NCBI GenBank assembly: GCA_965247075.1
Contig: CBDFGK010000002.1
Span: 1,054,001-1,118,000 of the forward strand
Length of the DNA stretch: 64,000 bases
Reading direction: 5' to 3'
Source of the DNA: CBDFGK01 sp965247075
Lineage (GTDB): Bacteria; Pseudomonadota; Gammaproteobacteria; Pseudomonadales; Halieaceae
Of the stretch, positions 35,588-43,606 are shown piece by piece. The notes beneath the pieces are model-generated. The model did not search any database and had not been told where the DNA came from. It saw nothing but the letters and a program-made list of their open reading frames with translations. A program made the position numbers and the translations under genes. Position 1 is the first letter of the stretch; each line of letters begins with the position of its first letter.

Positions 35588-35800
35588 CTAGTCCTGGGGA
35601 AACTGCCACGCATCTTCATGTGCGTTGTACTCAATCGTTTCATCCGGATCGACATAGTCGCGCTCATTTTCCACGGAGTTGTATTGCAGGGTTGAATGTG
35701 GTTTTACCGTTTCCCATTTGCCGGTGTACGAGTTGTATTTCTGGTCGGCGTAGGCGTTGGCACCGAACAAGGTGTCCAGGATCAGGATGGGTAACTTCAT
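35588..35800 (-). CDS. Small exported protein, unrecognised (copy 1)
   Basis: 70 residues starting MKLPILILDTLFGANAYA, a probable signal peptide with an AYA cleavage site. A Tyr/Glu/Asp-rich mature part follows (KYNSYTGKWETVKP, LQYNSVENERDYVDP, TIEYNAHEDAW), with a loose repeat of YNxxE. The function is unknown. A truncated copy with nearly the same start lies at 36427-36552, on the other side of brnTA. Confidence 0.55.
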   Translation of the reverse strand: MKLPILILDTLFGANAYADQKYNSYTGKWETVKPHSTLQYNSVENERDYVDPDETIEYNAHEDAWQFPQD

Positions 35801-35816
35801 ATTACATGTATATGCC

Positions 35817-35836
35817 GGCTACATATATGTGTAGCC
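35817..35836. repeat. Inverted repeat
   Basis: GGCTACA (35817-35823) pairs with TGTAGCC (35830-35836) around a 6-base loop, just upstream of the small exported protein gene. The remaining 150 bases up to brnA hold no gene I can support. Confidence 0.35.
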
Positions 35837-35985
35837 TATTCGGGCACAAACCTACGAATGACAAGGTACGCAATGGACAAGGCTGCACGCGTTCCCAATT
35901 ATCAGCTGAATGTGCGCAATCCGATGGAGGGAAATATGGCCAGGACATGGGTCGCAATGAATCCGAAAACGCCATGCTGTGATCA

Positions 35986-36195
35986 CTATTGCCATTGCAA
36001 CTGGAGGTCACGATGAGACTGTGCACAATCGCGAAGATACAAATTAATTAAACTCTGATAAGGGATACCTTTCTCGTCAGCCATAACTTTAAAGTACGAT
36101 ATGGTGTCCTCATCAAGGCGAATTGTAATTTGCTTCTTCAGTTTCTGGGCGTATGGATTGGGTACAGAATTTGAAAAGTCGTAGTTTTTACGCAT
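35986..36195 (-). CDS. brnA: BrnA-type antitoxin
   Basis: 69 residues from ATG 36195, which overlaps brnT's stop by 8 bases. MRKNYDFSNSVPNPYAQKLK followed by KQITIRLDEDTISYFKVMA is the typical BrnA/CopG-like ribbon-helix-helix antitoxin, in the usual toxin-first order. Its RHH domain probably binds the operator at 36439-36459 together with the toxin. It appears intact. Confidence 0.85.
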   Translation of the reverse strand: MRKNYDFSNSVPNPYAQKLKKQITIRLDEDTISYFKVMADEKGIPYQSLINLYLRDCAQSHRDLQLQWQ

Positions 36196-36430
36196 GGCGG
36201 AATTCCTCATAAATAAAGCGTTCGTGCTTATCCGCTTTGCGCACGGAAATTATTCGAATGCTGTCCTGTGATCGTATGCAGTGGCAAACAACCAACAATT
36301 TCGAGTTGATACTCGTGCCAAGAAGGACGAACCTTTCGCCGTCAGAATTATCTGGGTCGGCAATCAAGCGAGCGAACTGATCGGTAAATATCGTCTTTGA
36401 CTCGTCCCACTCAAACAGTAGATGACTCAT
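36188..36430 (-). CDS. brnT: BrnT-type toxin with internal deletion
   Basis: 80 residues: MSHLLFEWDESK is followed directly by TIFTDQFARLIADPDNSDGE, then LLVVCHCIRSQDSIRIISVR. Related BrnT proteins of about 95 residues have some 15 residues (including a KHG.SFEEA segment) between the first strand and TVF. That in-frame loss removes a helix and a conserved His, so the toxin is probably inactive although the frame stays open. Family: RelE-fold ribonuclease. Confidence 0.75.
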   Translation of the reverse strand: MSHLLFEWDESKTIFTDQFARLIADPDNSDGERFVLLGTSINSKLLVVCHCIRSQDSIRIISVRKADKHERFIYEEFRHA

Positions 36431-36552
36431 AACGACACTATAACTACATTGTAATTATAATCAAGGCGCGGACCTGGCTTGTATTTCTGGTCGGCGTAGG
36501 CGTTGGCGTTGGCGCCGAACAAGGTGGCCCGAATCAGGATGGGTAACTTCAT
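36427..36552 (-). pseudogene. Small exported protein, truncated second copy
   Basis: From ATG 36552 it encodes MKLPILIRATLFGANANAYADQKYK, nearly the same start as the gene at 35800. It then leaves the family at PGPRLDYN and stops near brnT's start. About 73 bases match copy 1 closely. The brnTA pair lies between the two copies. Confidence 0.6.
36439..36459. promoter_or_regulatory. brnTA operator and promoter
   Basis: TATAACTACA and TGTAATTATA form a 9-of-10 dyad around one base (36439-36459). On the minus strand it contains TATAAT (36459-36454), a -10 box about 24 bases before brnT. The overlap of dyad and -10 fits autorepression by BrnA. Confidence 0.5.
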
Positions 36553-36570
36553 ATGTGAATCCTCAGGCTT

Positions 36571-37047
36571 GTGTTTGCTTCCAACGCCTACCTGCGCGAG
36601 GTAGGGCCCGACAACCTCGACTACGACAAGTATCTCAAGGGCTATAAGCCCACTTCCACCTTCACACCGCAGGTCACGCAGGGCATTGCCGATGAATACC
36701 TGCACCTGATGGCGCGCAACAACGATCTTGCCGGCATGTTTGAGAACCTCAACCTGCACTCGGCCAATATCGAGGTGCTGTCGGTGCCGTTGCGCGATGT
36801 GCGGCCCGAGTTACTGCGCCCACTGGTTACGGCGGCCCGCCGGCAAAAGCGCCTGGGAGTGGATTATGTGTCCATACACAACCCAGATAGAGATGGCCGT
36901 ATTATTGTGCCGCACACCATTGTGCATACCGGCCTGCGCTGGCACGAGCAGGTGACCATTCGTGTGGTACCGGAGCCGCGCCTGACCGAGGCGCAGCAGA
37001 TTACTGTGGAGAATTTTGATGCGTTGCAGACCTATTTGTTTCACTAA
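36571..37047 (+). pseudogene. WYL-domain regulator relic, deleted at N- and C-terminal parts
   Basis: 158 codons resemble the middle of a WYL-type transcription regulator: VGPDNLDYDKYLKGYKPTST (linker), LGVDYVSIHNPDRDGRIIVP then HTIVHTGLRWHEQV (WYL core). The N-terminal helix-turn-helix is absent and the part after RWH is cut short to VTIRVVPEPRLTEAQQ and FDALQTYLFH. Such regulators often control defence genes by sensing ligands. A shorter relic of the same family is at 38493. Confidence 0.6.
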
Positions 37048-37076
37048 GTGTATTGCGTTTTCGAGCAGCCGACATA

Positions 37077-37101
37077 GAATTTACTTTAAGTGAGTAAATT
37101 C
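37077..37101. terminator. Inverted repeat between convergent genes
   Basis: GAATTTACT (37077-37085) pairs with AGTAAATTC (37093-37101), loop 7, between the stops of the WYL relic and the hydrolase gene. It may act as a bidirectional terminator. No strong T-run follows on either side. Confidence 0.4.
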
Positions 37102-37116
37102 AATAAAAACAATAGC

Positions 37117-38319
37117 TTAAACGCTACTCATCAGCACATGATCCAGAAACAGAGCGAACAATCTCAGCACCTCATCCAGCGAACTATTGAGCCGATGATC
37201 CCCCTCGATCAGGTGTAACTCGCAGTTAGCGCCTTGTGCATACTTAATGGAATGCTCGATGGGGCACACATCATCAGACCAGCCATGCACGATCTCAATG
37301 CGTTTGGCTTTGGACTGGTACGATTGCCGTTCGTACCCCGGCATCTGCAGCGCCGGCGCCAGCAGAAATACACCGGTTACGGCTTGTTGCTCCGATGCCA
37401 CCAGCGACACATAGCCACCCATGCTGGAGCCCACCAGAATCACCGGATCAGTTTCCTGGTTCAATACCTCTAGCAAGCGTCGCACACGGGCATCGGGCTC
37501 ATCCACCAGGTCGGTGTAATCGATGCTGTCGACGGCACATCCCCGGCTTTGCGCCAGCTCTGCCAGCATCCTGATCTTGTGGCCCCAGGGGCCTGATTCC
37601 TTGCCGTGGGCAAAGATCACTTGGGGCTTATCTGAGTGGGCAGGGCCGCCCAGCTTAGCGACAATATCGGTCACCCACTGCTGCTTCTGGGTCAGCAGTG
37701 CTGGCAGTGGATGGCGATATTTCTTTTTCGATCCCAGGGTCAGCAGTCCGGTAATGCCCTTTAGGTGCCCAATGCTTTGCAGGCATTGATGAATCAGTGG
37801 GTCCAACGCCTCGTTCAGACCCCAGGCGAGAATAATGGCCGCGCCGCGTTGGCGTTTTAGCCTCCGCGTTAACTCAGGCTTGCGCTCTTCGGCAAAGATG
37901 GAATGTGCATCAAAGCCGGTCTGTGACTCCAGTTCGTGGTACTGCTTCGCAAATGCAGCGCCCCGGGTATTGATCAGGTCGGATAGATTCAACACCCTGA
38001 CATAGCCCCAGCCCATTTGCTGCATCACCCGCATGACCTGGTACTGGGTGGGGTCGGATTTGGTCGCCACCAGTGAGGCTTTCATGCGGGCGATGTTGCG
38101 AGGTTTTACCAACTGCTGCACGGGCTCTACGGGCTCGGAAGAGCCGGGGTTCATCATGATGAGGATGGCGTCAGGGTGTGCGGGTATTTTTTCCCGTCGC
38201 AAAATTTCCACCACACTGCGGCACATCACCTGCTCACCGCTGCGCAAATCCACACGGTAGAAATGACCAGACACCTGATAGTGCTGTTTGAGCGTCTCGG
38301 CGGGGATAAACTCAGGCAC
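37117..38319 (-). CDS. DUF1643-like and alpha/beta-hydrolase fusion protein
   Basis: About 400 residues from GTG 38319, preceded by GAGGAG 8 bases upstream. The open frame extends to 38463, but those codons overlap a HEPN-gene relic and are unlikely to be native. The first half (ILIMMNPGSSEP, then RVLNLSDLINTRG and IILAWGL) resembles DUF1643. The second half is a small alpha/beta hydrolase: FAHGKESGPWGHK, nucleophile in GSSMGGY, Asp in HGWSDDVCP, His in EGDHRL. The triad is complete. Substrate unknown. The fusion is the noteworthy point. Confidence 0.7.
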   Translation of the reverse strand: MPEFIPAETLKQHYQVSGHFYRVDLRSGEQVMCRSVVEILRREKIPAHPDAILIMMNPGSSEPVEPVQQLVKPRNIARMKASLVATKSDPTQYQVMRVMQQMGWGYVRVLNLSDLINTRGAAFAKQYHELESQTGFDAHSIFAEERKPELTRRLKRQRGAAIILAWGLNEALDPLIHQCLQSIGHLKGITGLLTLGSKKKYRHPLPALLTQKQQWVTDIVAKLGGPAHSDKPQVIFAHGKESGPWGHKIRMLAELAQSRGCAVDSIDYTDLVDEPDARVRRLLEVLNQETDPVILVGSSMGGYVSLVASEQQAVTGVFLLAPALQMPGYERQSYQSKAKRIEIVHGWSDDVCPIEHSIKYAQGANCELHLIEGDHRLNSSLDEVLRLFALFLDHVLMSSV

Positions 38320-38397
38320 AGTGCCGGCTCCTCTGTAAACTCTTACTTGGGCATCAAGTATTTCAGGGATTAGTGGGAAATTCCACTCACGCCAGGC

Positions 38398-38463
38398 TAC
38401 ATCACCGAGGCACCACCGGATACATCGCACCTCTCCAGGCTCATTGGGATGATTTTTGCGCAC
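38398..38463 (-). pseudogene. Relic of a second HEPN gene 3' end
   Basis: The nucleotides here (CACCACCGGATACAT, then CTCATTGGGATGAT) match the last 50 or so bases of the HEPN gene at 33657-33705 in the same orientation. The protein frame is not preserved. It marks a duplicated and mostly deleted HEPN copy. Confidence 0.5.
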
Positions 38464-38492
38464 GGCGTGTTGGCTTGCGTTAAGTTGTGCGG

Positions 38493-38613
38493 ATGGCGCG
38501 CAACAACGATCTGGCCTGCATGTGCGAGAACCTCAACCTGCAGGCACTGCGCATTGATACATAAATTGTGCAGTTAAAACCTTGCGGCGTTACAGGCTTA
38601 TTTGTTTACCTGA
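38493..38613 (+). pseudogene. Relic of a second WYL-domain gene
   Basis: ATGGCGCGCAACAACGATCT and the next 30 bases match 36709-36765 of the first WYL relic. After a deletion, a stretch encoding NLAALQAYLFT-stop matches that relic's end (FDALQTYLFH). About 120 bases remain. Confidence 0.55.
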
Positions 38614-38620
38614 AAAAGAC

Positions 38621-39001
38621 TTACCCTACCCGGTGCAATGCACAAATTTTGTTGCCGGAGGGGTCGCGCAAATACGCCAGGTAAAGCTGGCCCATGCCAC
38701 CTTCCCGTACGCCGGGGGGTTCTTCACAGGTCGTGCCGCCATTGGCCAGTCCGGCTGCGTGCCAGGCATCTGCTGTCGCTGCATCTGCCGCCGCAAAGCC
38801 TACGGTGCCGCCGTTGCCCGCACTGGCGGGTGCGCCATCGATGGGTTTGGTAATCGAGAAGATGCCGGCCTTGGTGACATAAAAGCAGCGGCCTTTATCA
38901 TCGATTACGCCGGGCGCGTGGCCCATGGTGCCCAACACGGCATCGTAAAAAGTCTTTGCTGCTTCGACATCGTTTGCACCAATCATTATGTGACTGAACA
39001 T
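38621..39001 (-). CDS. VOC-family (glyoxalase/bleomycin-resistance fold) protein
   Basis: 126 residues: MFSHIMIGANDVEAAKTFYD, then LGTMGHAPGVIDDKGR, and near the end LYLAYLRDPSGNKICALHR with the typical metal-binding Glu/His pattern region of single-domain VOC proteins. Likely binds a divalent metal and a small substrate, or a thiol adduct; the reaction is unknown. A second gene of the same family is at 45970-46338 (about one third identical by eye). Confidence 0.85.
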   Translation of the reverse strand: MFSHIMIGANDVEAAKTFYDAVLGTMGHAPGVIDDKGRCFYVTKAGIFSITKPIDGAPASAGNGGTVGFAAADAATADAWHAAGLANGGTTCEEPPGVREGGMGQLYLAYLRDPSGNKICALHRVG

Positions 39002-39205
39002 TTCAATTCTCCTTCTTTGATATACAGGGCCCGAGACCTGGGATCAGGTCTTTCTTTTTTGGGGGGGATTACTCTATCACAGCATCTCCGCTAACGACGG
39101 TATCAAATGTACAGCCTACCCCCACTTTTTGCAGTACCCTGCACCGATGGCCAAACCCACCGGCAAATCCTGGGCAACCCTGCTGTGTACACTCTATGAG
39201 TGGCA

Positions 39206-39591
39206 TCAGCAGATGAATGAGCCGGCATAGGCTCGGTGCCAGGCAAAAGTAAAATAGCAGAATCGCACCAACACAGAGGTGGCGCCCAGGCGCCTGAGCA
39301 TGGGCTTGAATTTATTCTTCTTCAATGCGCCGGAGTCGGTCAGGCGCTCGCTGCTGCTATGGTTCCACAGGGTGACACGTCTATAGTTCACATACAGGCT
39401 GGGCGCTACTGGCTTCTCGTCCTGCCAGGCATGCACAGGTTCTTGATGGTGCGCAGCTTGTTGTTTTTTAGCGTTATCTCAAGGTAAGACATGTCCGTTT
39501 CATGGTAGCGACAAAAGCGAAACTTGTGGCGACCCAGGCATCCGAGGCAACTGATCGGCAAGTACTGTGCCAATAGATCCTTTTTCGCCAT
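39206..39591 (-). pseudogene. Unrecognised protein, probably frameshifted
   Basis: ATG 39591 follows the amrS stop by one base (TGATATG), giving MAKKDLLAQYLPISCLGCLG, then HKFRFCRYHETDMSYLE and a stop at 39406. The neighbouring frame continues without stop to 39206 (HAWQDEKPVAPSLYVNYRRV). Together about 128 residues with several Cys near the start. No family recognised. The remaining intergenic stretch to 39001 shows nothing I can name. Confidence 0.4.
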
Positions 39592-39592
39592 A

Positions 39593-40672
39593 TCAGTTCT
39601 GAACAAAGTTGACGCGTTGCTGTTTTGATCCCCAGTCACCCGGCTCAGCCTCAAACACGCCGGCCAGTGGGGTCTTGCAAGCCGGACAACAGCCTTGCGC
39701 GTCTAGGTTCCAGGCACCCATTTGATGCCAGTCTCGCTCTATCAGTAAATCGCCACACTGGTGGCAATAGGTGGAGTTGCCCTTGGGGTCGTGCACATTA
39801 CCGGTGTAGGCGTAATGAATGCCCGCCTGTTTTGCAATCAGCCGGGCCTGGGTGAGCGTATGAGCCGGTGTAGCCGGAATGTCGCGCATTTTCCAATCCG
39901 GATGAAAGGCGGTGAAGTGCATAGGCACTGCGGGCCCCAGGTGTTCTACCACCCACTGACACATCGCCTCCAATTCGGCCGGAGAATCATTCTTACCCGG
40001 TATCAGCAAGGTGGTTAACTCCAGCCATGTGTCCGTTTCGTGGTGGACATACTCGATAGTTTCCAGAACTTCCTGCAGGTGCGCCCCGCACACTTGATAA
40101 TAAAATGACTCGGTAAACGCCTTGAGATCGATATTGGTGGCGTCCATAACAGCAAAAAACTCGGCCCGTGGCTCGGGGCAAATATAACCAGCCGTTACCG
40201 CCACCGAGCGCACCCCCTGCTCCCGACAAGCAACGGCAATATCGATTGCATACTCATGAAATATGACAGGATCGTTGTAAGTGTAGGCAATGGAGCGACA
40301 GCCGAGCTGACGCGCCGCGTTGGCCAGGGTTTGCGGCGATGCTGACTGGCTCAGCGTATCCATTTCACGGGATTTGCTCATATCCCAGTTTTGGCAAAAC
40401 TTGCATGCCAGGTTACAGCCGGCGGTACCAAAGGAGAGCACCGGCGTCCCCGGCAGAAAATGCTTGAGCGGTTTTTTCTCTATGGGATCTATGGCAAAAC
40501 CACTGGAGCGACCGTAGGTGGTGAGCACAATCTGCTGATTCTCGCAGGCGCGTACAAAGCACAGTCCCTGCTGGCCATCACGCAGCTTGCAAGCACGCGG
40601 ACAGAGATCACACTGAATACGGCCATCACCGACACTGTGCCAGTAGCGGGTGGGAACCACCGAAGCATTCAT
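39593..40672 (-). CDS. amrS: AmmeMemoRadiSam radical SAM enzyme
   Basis: About 359 residues from ATG 40672 (40690 is an alternative). CNLACKFCQNW supplies the CxxxCxxC iron-sulfur motif of radical SAM enzymes. An N-terminal CDLCPRACKLRDGQQGLC and a C-terminal CHQC...CPAC ribbon add further Cys motifs. This is the radical SAM member of the AmmeMemoRadiSam set, whose reaction I do not know. It is divergent from the amrB-amrA fusion with only 25 bases between the chosen starts. Confidence 0.9.
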   Translation of the reverse strand: MNASVVPTRYWHSVGDGRIQCDLCPRACKLRDGQQGLCFVRACENQQIVLTTYGRSSGFAIDPIEKKPLKHFLPGTPVLSFGTAGCNLACKFCQNWDMSKSREMDTLSQSASPQTLANAARQLGCRSIAYTYNDPVIFHEYAIDIAVACREQGVRSVAVTAGYICPEPRAEFFAVMDATNIDLKAFTESFYYQVCGAHLQEVLETIEYVHHETDTWLELTTLLIPGKNDSPAELEAMCQWVVEHLGPAVPMHFTAFHPDWKMRDIPATPAHTLTQARLIAKQAGIHYAYTGNVHDPKGNSTYCHQCGDLLIERDWHQMGAWNLDAQGCCPACKTPLAGVFEAEPGDWGSKQQRVNFVQN

Positions 40673-40697
40673 GGTGAGTGCAGTATACAATACTCTT

Positions 40698-42077
40698 ATG
40701 AGTCAAGTCAGAGCAGCGGCTGTCGCGGGCCAGTTTTATCCGGCCGACGCAACCCAACTCCAGCAGGATGTAGACAACATGCTGTCGCAGGCATGTACGG
40801 CGGCGCCTTGCCCCAAAGCACTGGTGGCGCCTCACGCGGGCTTCATTTACTCGGGCTCTATCGCCGCGCAAGTGTATGCCAGGGTCAAAAATGGCGCACA
40901 ACAGATATCGCGCGTGGTACTACTGGGGCCCTCACACCGGGTTGGCTTTGAAGGCATCGCCACCACCACAGCGGATTTCTATACCACACCGCTGGGCCAG
41001 ATCCCTCTGGACAAGTCCGCCATCGGTGAGCTGGAGCAGTTACCCGACGTTGTATCGCTGGACCAGGCCCACGCGCAGGAACACAGCCTGGAGGTTCATC
41101 TGCCCTTTTTACAGCGCTGCCTGCCGGCTTTCACGTTAGTACCGCTGGTGGTTGGACAGAGCCCCCCGGCGAGGGTGGCGCAGGTGATCGACAAGCTGTG
41201 GGGTGGATCCGAAACTCTCATCGTTGTCAGCTCAGATTTGAGTCACCACTTGCACTATGAGGACGCCAATAGAAAGGATTCCCAGACCACCCGGCTGATA
41301 GAAGAGCGTTCATCCAGTATCACCGGCGACCAGGCCTGTGGCTGCAAGCCGCTCAACGGCCTGTTGCAGGTGTTACGCCAGCGTCAGCTGGGTATCGAGA
41401 CCGTGCAGGTCAAAAACTCCGGTGATACCGCTGGCACCCGCGATCAGGTGGTTGGTTACGGTGCATGGGTGGTCGAGGAAACAAACGTGCAAACCCAGAC
41501 CATCCCCACCGCCCAGAGACAGCAGCTGCTCCACCTTGCCAGAACCGTGATATTGCACGAGCTGGAAGGCGGTGGCGAATACAATATCGCCCTCAAAAAC
41601 TATCACCCCAGCTTGCACGAAGAGCGCGGCTGCTTTGTCACCATCAATCGCAATGGTCGGTTGCGGGGCTGTATTGGCAGCCTGACAGCCTCACGGGCCC
41701 TGGTTGTGGACGTGGCGCACAATGCCAATGCCGCCGCCTTCAAGGACTCCCGCTTTCAGCCCCTGCAAATGCAGGAATACCCCGAGATAGAGCTACATAT
41801 TTCTGTGTTGAGCCCATCGAGTGTGCTGGCTGTAGCATCACGTGAAGAGCTGTTGGAAAAGCTCCGGCCCGGCATCGACGGCTTGATCTTGCAGCAGGGT
41901 GAGCACCGCTCCACCTACCTGCCCAGCGTGTGGGCGCAGATCGCCGAACCCGAGAATTTTGTCTCGGAGCTACGCAAAAAGACCGGCTTATCAGCGGCGG
42001 GCTGGAGTAACGATATGCAGGTGTGGACCTATACCACTGAAGCATTCAGCCAGGGCTTTTTTACTCCCTCGATATAG
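40698..42077 (+). CDS. Fused AmrB (MEMO1-like) and AmrA (AMMECR1-like) protein
   Basis: 459 residues. Residues 1 to about 265 are MEMO-like (AAAVAGQFYPADATQLQQDV, ALVAPHAGFIYSGS, VVSSDLSHHLHYEDA; the conserved His residues are present). Residues about 275-459 are AMMECR1-like with the signature LRGCIGSL and YNIALKNYHPS. In many bacteria these are separate genes; here they are fused beside the radical SAM gene. The molecular role of the trio is unresolved. Confidence 0.9.
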   Translation: MSQVRAAAVAGQFYPADATQLQQDVDNMLSQACTAAPCPKALVAPHAGFIYSGSIAAQVYARVKNGAQQISRVVLLGPSHRVGFEGIATTTADFYTTPLGQIPLDKSAIGELEQLPDVVSLDQAHAQEHSLEVHLPFLQRCLPAFTLVPLVVGQSPPARVAQVIDKLWGGSETLIVVSSDLSHHLHYEDANRKDSQTTRLIEERSSSITGDQACGCKPLNGLLQVLRQRQLGIETVQVKNSGDTAGTRDQVVGYGAWVVEETNVQTQTIPTAQRQQLLHLARTVILHELEGGGEYNIALKNYHPSLHEERGCFVTINRNGRLRGCIGSLTASRALVVDVAHNANAAAFKDSRFQPLQMQEYPEIELHISVLSPSSVLAVASREELLEKLRPGIDGLILQQGEHRSTYLPSVWAQIAEPENFVSELRKKTGLSAAGWSNDMQVWTYTTEAFSQGFFTPSI

Positions 42078-42200
42078 AGTTCCATTAACACCTTGTTAGA
42101 GGGCGGCAAGCTCACATCAAAATCCAGGGTATTGAGAGTCACAGATGCCTCAAAACCGATGCGATGCCGAGAAATAATCCCGCATAGGGTCCACTCGGTA
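42026..42200 (-). pseudogene. Possible YceI-like C-terminal fragment
   Basis: The minus strand reads HRIGFEASVTLNTLDFDVSL, then NKVLMELYIEGVKK and a stop inside the amrA-amrB 3' end. HRIGFEA...LN..DF is reminiscent of YceI-domain proteins. No start or signal peptide remains. The region between this and nfeD holds no other gene. Confidence 0.35.
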
Positions 42201-42250
42201 AATTAATTGCACGATGATAGCTTTCTGACGGCAATATTAAAGCCACCTGC

Positions 42251-42256
42251 TATAAT
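42251..42256 (+). promoter_or_regulatory. TATAAT -10 box close to the nfeD start
   Basis: A perfect TATAAT lies 6 bases before the nfeD ATG (42263). Transcription from it would start at or near the ATG, giving a leaderless message. No clear -35 is seen. Confidence 0.35.
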
Positions 42257-42262
42257 TTGTGG

Positions 42263-43606
42263 ATGAGAATCATATCGGTAACACTCACCCTGATTGCCCT
42301 GCTGCTATCTCTCGCGACAAGGGCTGAACAGGCACCGCCCCCGGATGCAATCTGGGTTCTGGAACTCGACGGCGCTGTGGGGCCAGCTACCAGTGATTAC
42401 CTGATCAGGGGGATTGCCGATGCCGCCACTGCGCGGGCACAACTGGTGGTTATTCGCATGAACACCCCCGGTGGCCTCGATGGTGCCATGCGCGACATTA
42501 TTGCCGCGATATTGGCCTCCCCTGTTCCCGTCGCTACCTTTGTTTCACCGCAAGGTGCCCGCGCCGCCAGCGCAGGCACCTATATCCTCTATGCCAGCCA
42601 TGTGGCAGCCATGGCCCAGGCCACCAATCTCGGCGCGGCCACGCCGGTATCCATAGGCTTTAGCCCACCGTCCACAGAGCCAGACGCAGCAACAGCCAAG
42701 GATGAAGGTGGCGCTCAGGAAACAGCCATGGAACGCAAATTAATTAACGACGCGTCCGCCTATATTCGCGGGCTGGCCGAGCTTCGAGATCGCAACAGCG
42801 AGTGGGCAGAACGCGCCGTTCGAGAAGCGGCCAGCCTGTCGGCGCAGGAGGCACTGCAACAAAACGTTATCGACCTGATCGCCAAAGACATCAATGACTT
42901 GGTTGCGCAACTGGATGGCCGCAAATTGCTGCTGGATGACAGCACAGTAATCCTGCAACTGGGCCAGGCACCGATCCATCATGCGGCACCCGATTGGCGC
43001 ACCGAATTTCTTGCTACCATCACCAACCCCAGCCTGGTGTTAATTCTGGGCATGATCGGCTTTTATGGAATCATTCTGGAATTTTATAGTCCCGGCTCGC
43101 TGGTGCCTGGCACCATTGGTGTGATCTGCCTGATCATGGCAGGCTATGGCCTGCAATTGCTGCCGGTGAACTATGCGGGCCTGGCCCTGTTGCTGGTGGG
43201 CATGGGACTCATGGCCGCCGAAGCGTTTGCACCCAGCTTCGGTATTCTCGGGGTCGGCGGATTGGCTGCTTTCACGATCGGTGGCATCATATTATTTGAC
43301 TCAGACCTCGAGGCATTTCGGGTGGGCTGGCCGCTGTTATTTGCGGTCGCCCTGGCCACCGGCACTTTTCTCATCATCACGATTACCCTGGCAATGCGCA
43401 TGCGCCGGAAATCCATCAGCACGGGTATTGAGTTGATACTGGGGAAAGCGGGCACGGCACTGGCGGACTTCGATAGCGAGGGCCAGGTGCAGGTCGGCGC
43501 AGAAATTTGGCAGGCACGTTGCAATCAACCCTTACAGCAAGGCGATCATGTGATCGTTAAAGACGTTTCCGGTTTATGGTTATCAGTAGAGAAGGAGAAC
43601 AGCTAA
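42263..43606 (+). CDS. NfeD-family membrane serine protease (ClpP class)
   Basis: About 447 residues: signal peptide (MRIISVTLTLIALLLSLATR), then a ClpP-like domain with RMNTPGGLDGAMRDI, SAGTYILYA (nucleophile Ser) and ERKLINDASAYI (base Lys). Four to five membrane helices follow (about residues 255-375), then a C-terminal OB-fold (GKAGTALADFDSEGQVQVG). This is the long NfeD1b type, paired with slipins for membrane-protein quality control. It overlaps the slipin gene as TAATG. Confidence 0.9.
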   Translation: MRIISVTLTLIALLLSLATRAEQAPPPDAIWVLELDGAVGPATSDYLIRGIADAATARAQLVVIRMNTPGGLDGAMRDIIAAILASPVPVATFVSPQGARAASAGTYILYASHVAAMAQATNLGAATPVSIGFSPPSTEPDAATAKDEGGAQETAMERKLINDASAYIRGLAELRDRNSEWAERAVREAASLSAQEALQQNVIDLIAKDINDLVAQLDGRKLLLDDSTVILQLGQAPIHHAAPDWRTEFLATITNPSLVLILGMIGFYGIILEFYSPGSLVPGTIGVICLIMAGYGLQLLPVNYAGLALLLVGMGLMAAEAFAPSFGILGVGGLAAFTIGGIILFDSDLEAFRVGWPLLFAVALATGTFLIITITLAMRMRRKSISTGIELILGKAGTALADFDSEGQVQVGAEIWQARCNQPLQQGDHVIVKDVSGLWLSVEKENS

